From positions 5,022,001 to 5,086,000 of the forward strand of contig NZ_PGER01000001.1 in the NCBI RefSeq assembly GCF_002797935.1: DNA of 64,000 nt, read 5' to 3'. Position 1 is the first letter of the stretch, and each line of letters begins with the position of its first letter. The position numbers were made by a program, and so were the translations under genes. The notes under the pieces were generated by a model. The model was not told the origin of the DNA, ran no database searches, and saw only the letters and a program-made list of their open reading frames with translations. Positions 47,051 through 56,230 of the stretch are shown here, piece after piece. The DNA comes from Flavobacterium sp. 1 (lineage in GTDB: Bacteria > Bacteroidota > Bacteroidia > Flavobacteriales > Flavobacteriaceae).

Positions 47051-47986
47051 ATGACACAAACAACAAACTCCATTTTGATGATTCGGCCAGTTGCTTTCCG
47101 TATGAATGAGCAAACGGCAGTGAATAATTATTATCAAAAAGTTTTAGATGGTCTTTTGCCGGCTACAGTAAATGCAAAAGCACAACAGGAATTTGATGTT
47201 TTTGTTGAAAAACTTCGTGCGGTTGGGGTAGATGTAATAGTAGTGGATGATTTAGAAAATGCAGACACTCCAGACAGTATTTTTCCAAATAATTGGATTT
47301 CTTTTCATGAGAATGGGGATGTAGCACTTTATCCGATGTTTGCAGAGAACCGTCGCTTAGAACGCCGTGAGGATATTTTGGATATTTTGGAAGAAAAAGG
47401 ATTTGTAATCAATAATATTATGGATTATACATCTGCAGAAGAAGATGGCTTTTTCTTAGAGGGAACAGGAAGCTTATTATTGGATAGAGAAAATGGCAAA
47501 GCTTATTGTGCTCTTTCTCCAAGAGCGGATGAAGAATTATTTATTGAATTTTGTGAAGATTTTGAATTTACGCCTGTAATCTTTGAAGCTTTTCAGACGG
47601 TTAATAAAGAGCGTAAATTAATTTATCATACCAATGTCATGATGTGTCTTGGAGATACATTTGCTGTTATTTGTGCAGATTCTATTGATGATAAAAAAGA
47701 GCGAAAAATGGTTCTTGATAGCATTAAGGGAGACGAAAAAGAAATTATTTTGATTACTGAAGAACAAGTGAATAATTTTGCTGGTAATATGCTCGAAGTA
47801 AAAGGTGCGGACGACAGAAGGTATTTGGTAATGAGTGCTTCGGCACATCAAAGTCTGACCAAAAAACAAATTGCACAATTAGAAGAGCATGTAACAATTT
47901 TGAGTTCAAATTTGGATACAATTGAAGCCTGCGGTGGAGGAAGTGCCCGTTGTATGATGGCAGAGATCTTTTTGCCAAGAGAGTAA
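47051..47986 (+). CDS. ctlX: CtlX-type pentein hydrolase (citrulline-utilisation family)
   Basis: 311 residues resembling the conserved pentein family related to CtlX of Francisella. Visible motifs are D-S-I-F-P-N-N-W near residue 77, F-L-E-G-T-G-S (Glu), Y-H-T-N-V-M-M (His) and the C-terminal C-G-G-G-S-A-R-C-M-M with the nucleophile Cys. It follows the other pentein gene by 67 bases on the same strand. It ends at a terminator shared with the convergent marC. The symbol is by family resemblance; reaction not shown. Confidence 0.8.
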   Translation: MTQTTNSILMIRPVAFRMNEQTAVNNYYQKVLDGLLPATVNAKAQQEFDVFVEKLRAVGVDVIVVDDLENADTPDSIFPNNWISFHENGDVALYPMFAENRRLERREDILDILEEKGFVINNIMDYTSAEEDGFFLEGTGSLLLDRENGKAYCALSPRADEELFIEFCEDFEFTPVIFEAFQTVNKERKLIYHTNVMMCLGDTFAVICADSIDDKKERKMVLDSIKGDEKEIILITEEQVNNFAGNMLEVKGADDRRYLVMSASAHQSLTKKQIAQLEEHVTILSSNLDTIEACGGGSARCMMAEIFLPRE

Positions 47987-48004
47987 AGATATAGTCCAAA
48001 AATC

Positions 48005-48046
48005 AAAATCCCAAATTCTAATGTTATTGGAATTTGGGATTTTTTA
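48005..48046. terminator. Bidirectional terminator between ctlX and marC
   Basis: Perfect 14-bp stem AAAATCCCAAATTC / GAATTTGGGATTTT with an 11-base loop, bounded by A and T runs. It serves the convergent genes on both strands. Confidence 0.9.
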
Positions 48047-48057
48047 TTGTATATTTA

Positions 48058-48687
48058 TTACATCAAATTGCTTTTAATAATATTGATTAGTGCGCTAACA
48101 ATATATTGAATGCCAATTGCGACAACTATAAATCCTACAATTCTTGATATCGCAACAATACCTGATGCTCCTAGAATTTGAGCTAAATAATGAGCACTTC
48201 TCAAAATAATAAAAATTGCAACAGCGATTGCCAATATAGCCAGACTGGCAATTATAAGTTCGTTAGCAGCATGATGTTCCTGATAAAAAGCAATTAATAG
48301 AGAAATAGAACCTGGTCCAGCCAGCATGGGAATCGCCAAGGGGGTTAAAGCAATATCATTTCGTTTTTGAGCATCGGTTTCTATCTTTTTATTGATACCT
48401 CGCTTTTTATTGAATTTACCCGAAAGTAAAGAAAATCCCGAGCTTACAATAATTAGACCTCCCGCAATTCTTAGGGAATCAATACTAATCCCAAAAAAGC
48501 TTAAAACATATTTTCCTATAAAAAATGAGATTATAAGGATCAGAAACACATTTATAGAAGTCCATAATGAAATTCTTGAACATTCTTGTTTGGAATCACC
48601 TTGTGTCAGACCTACAAAGATCGGAACGGTTCCAATAGGATTTAATACAGAAAATAAAGCAACAAATAAGTAAATAAATAAATCCAT
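48058..48687 (-). CDS. MarC-family inner-membrane protein
   Basis: 209 residues with six predicted transmembrane segments. The L-F-S-V-L-N-P-I-G-T-V-P-I-F near the start and the A-I-P-M-L-A-G-P-G-S-I-S loop are the MarC/UPF0056 signature. The biochemical function of the family is unsettled; its former link to multiple antibiotic resistance was not supported. Stands alone, convergent with ctlX. Confidence 0.92.
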   Translation of the reverse strand: MDLFIYLFVALFSVLNPIGTVPIFVGLTQGDSKQECSRISLWTSINVFLILIISFFIGKYVLSFFGISIDSLRIAGGLIIVSSGFSLLSGKFNKKRGINKKIETDAQKRNDIALTPLAIPMLAGPGSISLLIAFYQEHHAANELIIASLAILAIAVAIFIILRSAHYLAQILGASGIVAISRIVGFIVVAIGIQYIVSALINIIKSNLM

Positions 48688-48900
48688 CCAGTCTTGATTT
48701 TTTGATTGTAAAATTACGATTTTCCCTATAACTAAGTTTAAAATAGCGTTAGATTATTGTTTGCTTCAATAAAGGGTAATGAAAATTGAAAAAAACTGTA
48801 AAAACGAAGGTGTTTTGATCGCAATCAATAGTACATCAAATTTCTAACGCAGAATGCGGGTTTAAAACAACTATTTAGTTAGCACTTACTGGTTTTTGAT

Positions 48901-48908
48901 TACTTTTG
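48901..48908 (+). promoter_or_regulatory. -7 promoter box of the CoA-binding protein gene
   Basis: TACTTTTG fits TAnnTTTG and lies 19 bases before the ATG at 48928. A TTA rather than TTG is near the -33 position. Confidence 0.45.
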
Positions 48909-48927
48909 CACTTCATAAAGATTTACA

Positions 48928-49296
48928 ATGACAAAAAATAAAAAAACATTAATTATTGGTGCTACTACAAAGCCAGAAAAGGCAGCTTTTAAAGCAATTG
49001 AAATGCTTGTAGCCAAAGGGCATTCAGTTCTTGCATTAGGACAAAATACAGGAGAGGTTGGGGGTATAAAAATAAATACAAAAGCAATTCCAGTCAAAAA
49101 TATCGATACCATTTCGTTATATATAAACCCTGCGCGTCAAAGAGATTATTATAATTATATCGTAGAAGTCAAACCCAAACGTGTTTTATTTAATCCAGGC
49201 ACTGAGAACCCAGAGTTTTATCAGTTGTTAGAATTAAACAATATAAAGTTTGAAGCAGCCTGTACATTAGTTTTATTGACATTAAATAAATATTAA
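48928..49296 (+). CDS. CoA-binding Rossmann-fold protein
   Basis: 122 residues, a single CoA-binding domain. The N-terminal T-L-I-I-G-A-T-T-K-P-E-K nucleotide-binding turn, the H-S-V-L-A-L-G segment and F-N-P-G-T-E-N-P near the C-terminus fit the YccU-like family. Related domains in succinyl-CoA synthetase bind CoA or act as redox/thioester sensors, but this stand-alone form has no proven role. Own promoter, no operon partner. Confidence 0.85.
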   Translation: MTKNKKTLIIGATTKPEKAAFKAIEMLVAKGHSVLALGQNTGEVGGIKINTKAIPVKNIDTISLYINPARQRDYYNYIVEVKPKRVLFNPGTENPEFYQLLELNNIKFEAACTLVLLTLNKY

Positions 49297-49518
49297 TTGG
49301 TTCTGTTTACTTCGTCAGTTCGTTTTATTCGTGTTCAGTTGTTCGATATATCTGCGCAAAAAGATGTGGAATACAGCTTTCATCTGTGATAGCGCATAAC
49401 AATCAATAGTTTTAAATTGAAATAATTTGCTTTTTTATTAAAATTGAATTTGTTTATTTAAATAGACATTGTCATCAAAATAGGTTTGATTTTCTAAATG
49501 ACAGTTTGTCAAATTGCT

Positions 49519-49526
49519 TACTTTTG
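49519..49526 (+). promoter_or_regulatory. -7 promoter box of recR (leaderless)
   Basis: TACTTTTG fits TAnnTTTG. The ATG at 49532 lies at the expected transcription start. It makes an upstream in-frame TTG (49514) impossible as the start. Confidence 0.5.
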
Positions 49527-49531
49527 TACCC

Positions 49532-50152
49532 ATGGAATTTTCTTCAAAATTAATAGAAAAAGCAGTTAATGAAATGTCTCAATTGCCAGGAATTGGTAAG
49601 AGAACCGCTTTACGGCTGGTTTTGCATATTTTAAAACAGCCCAAAGAACAAGCCGCTTTTTTGGCACAAGCATTGGTTACAATGCGGGAAGAAATTAAGT
49701 ATTGCAAAAGCTGTCATAATATATCGGATAGAGAAGTTTGTGAAATTTGTAGTAATCCAAGCCGTAATCATCAGATTATATGTGTTGTTGAGGATATTCG
49801 GGATGTAATGGCTATCGAAAACACAGGGCAGTTTAGAGGGATTTACCATGTCTTGGGAGGGAAAATTTCACCAATTGACGGAGTAGGTCCAAGTCAGCTT
49901 ACTATTACTACATTGGTAGAAAAAGCCAAGTTGGGACAAATCACAGAGATTATTTTTGCGTTAAGCTCTACTATGGAAGGAGATACAACGAATTTTTACA
50001 TCTATAAGCAAATCGCTGATTTACCTATAGTAGTTTCAACAATTGCAAGAGGTATTGCTGTTGGGGATGAATTAGAGTACGCTGATGAAGTTACTCTAGG
50101 CAGAAGTATCTTGCAAAGAGTTCCTTTTGAGAAATCATTAAAAATCAATTAA
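49532..50152 (+). CDS. recR: Recombination mediator RecR
   Basis: 206 residues from ATG 49532. A helix-hairpin-helix ([11 protein letters not shown]) is followed by a Cys4 zinc finger (C-x-x-C ... C-x-x-C in Y-C-K-S-C and V-C-E-I-C). A Toprim domain with [12 protein letters not shown] follows, and the Walker-like C-terminus has E-G-D-T-T. RecR works with RecO/RecF to load RecA on gaps. Start chosen because the longer TTG form falls inside the promoter. Confidence 0.96.
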   Translation: MEFSSKLIEKAVNEMSQLPGIGKRTALRLVLHILKQPKEQAAFLAQALVTMREEIKYCKSCHNISDREVCEICSNPSRNHQIICVVEDIRDVMAIENTGQFRGIYHVLGGKISPIDGVGPSQLTITTLVEKAKLGQITEIIFALSSTMEGDTTNFYIYKQIADLPIVVSTIARGIAVGDELEYADEVTLGRSILQRVPFEKSLKIN

Positions 50153-50197
50153 ACTGTTTATTAAGTATTATGTCTTTTTAAATAGTAATCTAAAAAC

Positions 50198-50205
50198 TAT
50201 ATTTG
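50198..50205 (+). promoter_or_regulatory. -7 promoter box of the exopolysaccharide locus
   Basis: TATATTTG fits TAnnTTTG and lies 17 bases before the ATG of the Wza-like gene. No clear TTG -33. Confidence 0.45.
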
Positions 50206-50222
50206 TTATTAAATAAACACGA

Positions 50223-51014
50223 ATGAACAAGCACTTAGTCTATCTTTTTTTATTTATCAGTGTATTATTTACATCCTGTATACCAGTAAAAGATTTGGTT
50301 TACCTTCAGAAAAAGGACAATTCTTCAAATGAAAATGCAATTACAATGGTTGAGTCTAAACCATATCGTCTGCAAACGCATGATGTATTGAGTATTACTA
50401 TTAAAGCTTCAGATCCAAAACTAGTAACTATTTTCAACCCAACTGCCAGTGGTTCTCCATCAAGCCAATCAGAATCAGGACTGTATTTTGACGGCTTTAC
50501 AGTAGATGATCATGGGAATATTCGAATTCCTGTTTTGGGAGAGATGAACGTGATGGGGTTTACTTTGGAAGAAGTTCGTATCAGTATTGAAAAACAATTG
50601 TTAGCTGAATATTTTAAAGATGATGCCAGTATTTTTGTAGTGGTAAAATTAGCAGGTTTTCGTTATACAATAAATGGAGAGGTGGGTAGTACAGGAACAA
50701 AAACACTTTTTCAGGAAAAAGTAAATATAATGGAGGCCGTTGCTAATGCTGGAGATATAAGTATTACAGGGGATAGAAAATCAGTAACTATTATTAGGCA
50801 AACTCCCAATGGTACCGAAATGAAAGACCTCGATTTGACCAATATCAATGTCATGAATTCACCCTATTATTTTTTACAGCCAAATGACTATATTTATGTA
50901 AAACCACTCAAGCAAAAAACATGGGGTACAGGCAGTACGGGAATTCAATCTTTGACAACGATTATTACACTATTATCTTTAGTTTCTACCACTTATTTAT
51001 TGCTTAAAAAATAA
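50223..51014 (+). CDS. Wza-like polysaccharide export lipoprotein
   Basis: 263 residues. The signal peptide ends L-F-T-S-C with Cys about residue 19, followed by I-P-V-K-D-L. The Poly_export domain with Q-T-H-D-V-L-S-I-T-I is near residues 55-65. An SLBB domain with Y-T-I-N-G-E-V-G follows, and a C-terminal membrane helix (about 240-260) ends the protein. These are the parts of an outer-membrane polysaccharide export channel. First gene of the locus and immediately before the tyrosine kinase partner. Confidence 0.9.
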   Translation: MNKHLVYLFLFISVLFTSCIPVKDLVYLQKKDNSSNENAITMVESKPYRLQTHDVLSITIKASDPKLVTIFNPTASGSPSSQSESGLYFDGFTVDDHGNIRIPVLGEMNVMGFTLEEVRISIEKQLLAEYFKDDASIFVVVKLAGFRYTINGEVGSTGTKTLFQEKVNIMEAVANAGDISITGDRKSVTIIRQTPNGTEMKDLDLTNINVMNSPYYFLQPNDYIYVKPLKQKTWGTGSTGIQSLTTIITLLSLVSTTYLLLKK

Positions 51015-51031
51015 AAATCAATCCCCAAAAT

Positions 51032-53485
51032 ATGTTAGATATTAAAGATTTTGCAGTTTTTGAAAATGTTCCAAGTTTTGATTTTAAGGGATTTTTACTT
51101 AAAATATTAAGCTATTGGAAATGGTTTTTAATATCTGTATTTTTTGCCTTAATGGTAGCTTATCAGGTTAATATACGCAAAGAAAAAATTTACAGTATTG
51201 AAACTTTAATTTCGGCCAAAGAAGAAACCAATCCTCTTTTTACCTCAAGCACTAATCTGGTTTTTAATTGGGGTGGTGCTTCAGATCAGATCCAGACTAT
51301 TTTAACAACATTACAATCTCGTTCTCATAATGAGTTAGTTGTTGATAAACTGCAATTTTATATTGATTATCTGGTTCAGGGTAAGTATAATCTTATTGAT
51401 GCTTACGGTGCAGTTCCATTTCATGTTGATATTGATAAAATGCAAGGGCAATTAGCAGGAACTCTAATCGGAATAAAATTTGTAAGTGAAAATGAATATC
51501 AAATAAAAATACTTTTCGAAGGATCTTCAGTTTCTGTAATTCATTATTCAGATAATAGTTATGCCAATACTTCTGTTGTTGAAGGAGAGTTTATTAAAAA
51601 GTACAAAGTTGGAGAACAAGTGTCCTTGCCTTTTTTGAATTGGAAACTGCAAATAAATGACAACCCAGGGCTTTATAAAGGGAATGAATACTTTGTTCGA
51701 TTTAATGACTTCAATGGAACTGTTTCGGCTTATAGAAATCTGAATGTTAGAGCTGATGATAAAGGGAGTTCGATAATCACTTTGGGAATGCAAGGCACGA
51801 ATAAAGCCAGGATGGTTGAGTATCTTAATTCTACGGTGAAGATGCTGATGAAAAGGCAATTAGATAATAAAAATCTGTTTGCAACTAATACTATTAATTT
51901 CATTGACAGTACGCTTGTTGCAATGGAATCTCAATTAAAAAAAACGGGAGATGAGCTAAAGTCTTTTAGAAAAGGTAAAAATATTTTTGAAGTTGAAGGA
52001 AATGGAGGAGCTAAGTTTTCGGATAAAATTCTTGATTTCGATGTAGAGAAGGATGCAGTAAACAGAAAAATAACTTATTATAATTCTTTAAAAACGTATT
52101 TAAAAAATAGTGTGGATTATTCAAAACTTCCGGCTCCCTCGGTTGCAGGAATTGAAGATCCAAATATTGTTGTCAATGTATCTAAGCTAATAGCACTTTC
52201 TACTCAAAGATCGGAAATGGCTTATGCAGTAAAAAGTGAAAAAATATTTCGGGATTTTGACAATCAAATGGAAGCCGTTAAGAATGTTTTATTAGAAAAC
52301 ATTAATACTGCTAAGGCATCTTTGCAATATGATTTAGCAATAGTTGAAAGTAAAATTAATCAGACAGAAAGTAAAATCAAGAACCTTCCGGATGATCAGC
52401 AAGAGTTAATTAAGATTAAAAGGAAATACGATTTGAATGATAATATCTATAGTACTTTTTTGCAAAAAAGAAGTGAAGCAGATATTGTAAAAGCGGCCAA
52501 TCTATCCGATATTCATTTTATTGATCCTGCAAAAGATGTTGGCGGCGGACTTATAGGCCCTAAAACAGGAGTGAATTACATCTTGGCATTATTTCTTGGA
52601 TTACTGTTGCCGTTGCTGGTAATTACAATTCTTTTTTTTGTAAATAATACTATTTACAATCCTGAGGATGTCAGCAAATTGACATCTATTCCTTTAATTG
52701 GTATTGTTGGGGTTGATCCGGATAAAAACAATCTAGCTGTTTTTGATAAACCAAAATCACCATTATCTGAATCCTTTAGAGCGATTCGGTCATCTCTTCA
52801 GTTTTTATACAAAAAGAATAATGTTGAAGGAGCCAAAACTCTCATGATAACATCATCAATTAGTGGCGAAGGGAAGACTTTTTGTTCTATAAATATAGCA
52901 ACTGTATTTGCCTTAAGCGAAAAAAAGACTGTAATTGTTGGGATGGATTTGAGAAAGCCGAAACTATTTGATGAATTTAATTTGGATAATTCTGTGGGAG
53001 TTGTCAATTATTTGATTAAAGATAAAAGTTTGAGTGAAATTGTATATCAGACTTCAATTCCATTTCTAGATGTGATATTGTCTGGGCCAGTACCTCCTAA
53101 TCCGTCTGAGTTAATTTTGAATGATGGGATGAAAGAATTGATGGATGAGCTTAAAAGCAAGTATGATTATATTATTCTTGATACACCTCCAATTGGTTTA
53201 GTAGCCGATTCACTTGAACTGACACAATATTGTGATGTTACTTTATATATTGTAAGGCAAAATTTTACAAAAAAAGAGATGATAACTTTGTTGAATAATA
53301 GGATTAGCCGAGGCGAACTTCATAATACAAGTATCATTTTGAATGGATTCGAAAATAAAGCTAAGTATGGAGGAGGCTATGGTTATGGCTATGGCTACGG
53401 TAATAGTAATTATTCAAATGGTTATCATGAAGTTGAAAAGAAAAAAAGTTTAATAGAGAAAATTGGGATTAAGAAAAAGAAATAG
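51032..53485 (+). CDS. Wzc-like polysaccharide co-polymerase / tyrosine autokinase
   Basis: 817 residues. A Wzz-like chain-length domain with TM segments near 30-50 and 510-530 flanks a large periplasmic coiled-coil region. The cytoplasmic BY-kinase domain has Walker A S-I-S-G-E-G-K-T, Walker A' V-G-M-D-L-R-K-P, and Walker B I-I-L-D-T-P-P-I-G. The C-terminus is a Gly/Tyr cluster (alternating G-Y repeats near 785-800), the usual autophosphorylation site, then a Lys-rich end. It polymerises and regulates surface polysaccharide export with the Wza-like lipoprotein. Confidence 0.93.
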   Translation: MLDIKDFAVFENVPSFDFKGFLLKILSYWKWFLISVFFALMVAYQVNIRKEKIYSIETLISAKEETNPLFTSSTNLVFNWGGASDQIQTILTTLQSRSHNELVVDKLQFYIDYLVQGKYNLIDAYGAVPFHVDIDKMQGQLAGTLIGIKFVSENEYQIKILFEGSSVSVIHYSDNSYANTSVVEGEFIKKYKVGEQVSLPFLNWKLQINDNPGLYKGNEYFVRFNDFNGTVSAYRNLNVRADDKGSSIITLGMQGTNKARMVEYLNSTVKMLMKRQLDNKNLFATNTINFIDSTLVAMESQLKKTGDELKSFRKGKNIFEVEGNGGAKFSDKILDFDVEKDAVNRKITYYNSLKTYLKNSVDYSKLPAPSVAGIEDPNIVVNVSKLIALSTQRSEMAYAVKSEKIFRDFDNQMEAVKNVLLENINTAKASLQYDLAIVESKINQTESKIKNLPDDQQELIKIKRKYDLNDNIYSTFLQKRSEADIVKAANLSDIHFIDPAKDVGGGLIGPKTGVNYILALFLGLLLPLLVITILFFVNNTIYNPEDVSKLTSIPLIGIVGVDPDKNNLAVFDKPKSPLSESFRAIRSSLQFLYKKNNVEGAKTLMITSSISGEGKTFCSINIATVFALSEKKTVIVGMDLRKPKLFDEFNLDNSVGVVNYLIKDKSLSEIVYQTSIPFLDVILSGPVPPNPSELILNDGMKELMDELKSKYDYIILDTPPIGLVADSLELTQYCDVTLYIVRQNFTKKEMITLLNNRISRGELHNTSIILNGFENKAKYGGGYGYGYGYGNSNYSNGYHEVEKKKSLIEKIGIKKKK

Positions 53486-53509
53486 CTTACAATTAAAAAT
53501 AATAATGTA

Positions 53510-54505
53510 ATGACTGAAAATAATAGAAATACAATTCTAATTACTGGAGGGGCAGGATTTATTGGGTCTAATTTATGCGAGTATTTTTTATCCAAAAATT
53601 ACAATGTAGTTTGTCTAGATAATTTTGCAACTGGTCATCGATATAATTTGGAAGATTTTCTTAATAATGATAATTTCTATTTGATTGAAGGCGATATACG
53701 GAATTTAGAAACCTGCCATCAAGCCGTACAAGGGGTTGATTATGTTTTGCATCAGGCAGCATTAGGCTCGGTTCCAAGATCAATAAATGATCCGATAACG
53801 ACAAATGACGTTAATGTTTCTGGTTTTTTGAATATGTTAGTAGCCGCAAGAGATGCTAATGTTAAACGATTTGTTTACGCAGCAAGTTCTTCAACGTATG
53901 GAGATTCTTTGGGTTTGCCAAAAGTCGAAGAAGTTATAGGAAAACCGCTTTCTCCTTATGCTATTACAAAATATGTAAACGAGCTGTATGCTGAAATTTT
54001 CAGCAGAACTTATGGGTTGGAAACTATTGGTTTGCGTTATTTTAATGTTTTCGGGAGGAAACAAGATCCTAATGGGGCTTATGCGGCAGTAATTCCAAAG
54101 TTTGTAATGCAATTAATGCAGCATGAAAGTCCAAAAATAAATGGTGATGGGAATTATTCACGGGATTTTACGTATATCGATAATGTGATTCAAATGAATG
54201 AGTTGGCAATGACAACAGAAAATCCAGAAGCAATAAATACAGTTTATAATACAGCTTATGGAGATCGCAATACATTGAATGATTTGGTCGGTTACTTGAA
54301 AACATTTTTAACCGAATATGATTCTGAGATTGCAAAAATAAAAATTGAATATGGCTCTAATAGAGCTGGAGATATTCCTCATTCATTAGCCAGTATCGAT
54401 AAAGCCAAATCAATTTTAGGATACAATCCTAAATTTTCCTTGCAAGAAGGTTTGAAGGAAGCCGTGAATTGGTATTGGGAGAATCTTAGCAGAAATAAAG
54501 GATAG
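53510..54505 (+). CDS. UDP-N-acetylglucosamine 4-epimerase-like SDR protein
   Basis: 331 residues. An extended [13 protein letters not shown] near residue 14, the [11 protein letters not shown] block, and the catalytic Ser with Y-A-I-T-K (YxxxK). The sequence [10 protein letters not shown] and the S-V-P-R-S segment resemble WbpP/TviC/Gne enzymes that convert UDP-GlcNAc and UDP-GalNAc. It would supply UDP-GalNAc for the polysaccharide. Between the kinase and the dehydrogenase. Confidence 0.87.
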   Translation: MTENNRNTILITGGAGFIGSNLCEYFLSKNYNVVCLDNFATGHRYNLEDFLNNDNFYLIEGDIRNLETCHQAVQGVDYVLHQAALGSVPRSINDPITTNDVNVSGFLNMLVAARDANVKRFVYAASSSTYGDSLGLPKVEEVIGKPLSPYAITKYVNELYAEIFSRTYGLETIGLRYFNVFGRKQDPNGAYAAVIPKFVMQLMQHESPKINGDGNYSRDFTYIDNVIQMNELAMTTENPEAINTVYNTAYGDRNTLNDLVGYLKTFLTEYDSEIAKIKIEYGSNRAGDIPHSLASIDKAKSILGYNPKFSLQEGLKEAVNWYWENLSRNKG

Positions 54506-54522
54506 AAGATAAAGATGATAAT

Positions 54523-55914
54523 ATGAAAATTACAAAAATTTGCTGTATTGGGGCTGGATATGTTGGTGGTCCGACTATGGCTGTTATTGCGCAAAAATGC
54601 CCTCACATTCAAGTAACAGTTGTAGATTTGAATTCAGATAGAATTGCTGCATGGAATGATGAAAATACGGACAATATTCCAATTTATGAGCCTGGTTTGG
54701 ATGCTATTGTTGCTGAAGCCAGAGGAAGAAATTTGTTTTTTTCAACGGAAGTTGACAAGGCAATAAATGAAGCTCAAATCATTTTTATATCTGTGAATAC
54801 GCCTACTAAAACGTATGGTAAAGGAAAAGGAATGGCGGCTGATTTGAAATATATTGAATTGTGTGCAAGGCAAATTGCAAAAGTAGCTAAAGACAATAAG
54901 ATTGTTGTTGAAAAATCAACTTTGCCCGTTCGCACTGCTGAAGCTATTAAGAGTATTCTCGATACAACAGGAAATGGAGTTCAGTTTCAAATACTTTCAA
55001 ATCCTGAGTTTTTAGCAGAGGGAACTGCTGTTGAGGATTTGTTGAATCCAGACAGAATATTAATTGGAGGGGATACTTCAGCTGAAGGAGAAGAAGCAAT
55101 TCGATCTTTGGTTGATGTGTATTCTAATTGGGTTAGTCCAGAGAAAATATTGACGACAAATGTCTGGTCATCAGAGCTGTCAAAATTAACCGCAAATGCT
55201 TTTTTGGCACAAAGAATATCGTCTATCAATGCGATGTCGGAGTTATGTGAAAAAACGGGTGCCGATGTTAATGAAGTAGCTAGAGCAATTGGAATGGACA
55301 GCAGAATCGGGTCAAAATTTCTTAAAGCTTCGGTAGGATTTGGCGGTTCTTGTTTTCAGAAAGATATTTTGAATTTGGTTTATATTGCAAAATCATACGG
55401 ATTAAATGAAGTGGCCGATTATTGGGAACAGGTAATCATTATAAATGACCATCAAAAGCGTCGTTTTTCAAATAATATTGTGCAAACACTTTATAACACA
55501 GTTGCAGATAAAAGAATTACTTTTTTGGGTTGGGCATTTAAGAAAGACACCAATGATACTAGGGAATCTGCAGCGATATATGTAGCTGATGATTTGATTA
55601 ATGAGCAAGCAAAAATTGTGGTTTATGATCCTAAGGTTCCGAGAAAGAAAATATTAGCGGATTTAAATTATTTAGGAACTAGAAGTTCGGAAGAAAATAG
55701 TAATAGCATTATTACTTTTGATGATCCATATCGGTCTTGTAAAGATGCTCATGCCATTGCAGTACTCACAGAGTGGGATGAATTTATAGGCTACGATTGG
55801 CAAAAAATATATGACAGTATGCAAAAGCCTGCTTTTGTTTTTGATGGTAGAAATATATTAGATAAAGGGGCATTAGAAAAAATTGGTTTTATATATCAGG
55901 CTATAGGCTCATAA
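54523..55914 (+). CDS. ugd: UDP-glucose 6-dehydrogenase
   Basis: 463 residues. The NAD-binding turn G-A-G-Y-V-G-G-P-T near the start and the insertion pattern are of the animal-like UGDH group. The catalytic Cys is in F-G-G-S-C-F-Q-K-D. It oxidises UDP-glucose to UDP-glucuronate using two NAD+. A second, WbpO-type dehydrogenase lies downstream, so both glucuronate and an N-acetyl-uronic acid may enter the polymer. Confidence 0.9.
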   Translation: MKITKICCIGAGYVGGPTMAVIAQKCPHIQVTVVDLNSDRIAAWNDENTDNIPIYEPGLDAIVAEARGRNLFFSTEVDKAINEAQIIFISVNTPTKTYGKGKGMAADLKYIELCARQIAKVAKDNKIVVEKSTLPVRTAEAIKSILDTTGNGVQFQILSNPEFLAEGTAVEDLLNPDRILIGGDTSAEGEEAIRSLVDVYSNWVSPEKILTTNVWSSELSKLTANAFLAQRISSINAMSELCEKTGADVNEVARAIGMDSRIGSKFLKASVGFGGSCFQKDILNLVYIAKSYGLNEVADYWEQVIIINDHQKRRFSNNIVQTLYNTVADKRITFLGWAFKKDTNDTRESAAIYVADDLINEQAKIVVYDPKVPRKKILADLNYLGTRSSEENSNSIITFDDPYRSCKDAHAIAVLTEWDEFIGYDWQKIYDSMQKPAFVFDGRNILDKGALEKIGFIYQAIGS

Positions 55915-56019
55915 CTTTATTGTTTTTGGTAAAAAGAGGCTTTAAATAATATTTTTCTTACCCTAAGGCTATTCACTAAAACTAGTTATTTTTTACTTTT
56001 ATTAATGATTTTAAAAAAA

Positions 56020-56077
56020 AAGATTTTTACTGACTATTAGGTTCTTAAGCTTTTAGTAAGTAAAAATCTTTTTTTTT
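56020..56077 (+). terminator. Hairpin with T-run between ugd and the WbpO-like gene
   Basis: AAGATTTTTAC (56020-56030) pairs with GTAAAAATCTT (56060-56070), followed by T to 56077. It lies about 105 bases after the ugd stop. The long loop lowers certainty. The 316-base gap also holds a TATCTTTG box at 56124, so a new transcript may begin there. Confidence 0.65.
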
Positions 56078-56123
56078 GGCTTTAATGGTGTTTTTTTTGG
56101 CAAAATTGGTTGCTTATTTTTAG

Positions 56124-56131
56124 TATCTTTG
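56124..56131 (+). promoter_or_regulatory. -7 promoter box before the WbpO-like gene
   Basis: TATCTTTG fits TAnnTTTG. The leader would be about 95 bases. TTGs upstream are spaced at 11 and 15 bases, shorter than usual. Confidence 0.4.
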
Positions 56132-56230
56132 TCTCCTCTATTTAGAGGAAAATAGTATTTTAATTGTTAAAATGTTATTCTTTTAATCTATTTTATAATT
56201 GGAATTTAAAAGCCAACAATATACAAGAAG

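Noticed and set aside
49514..49531. TTG start for recR
   Set aside because: It lies upstream of and within the TACTTTTG promoter region; ATG 49532 gives the normal RecR N-terminus.
50153..50222. Invertible promoter ahead of the polysaccharide locus
   Set aside because: No inverted repeats flanking the promoter were seen and no invertase gene is nearby.
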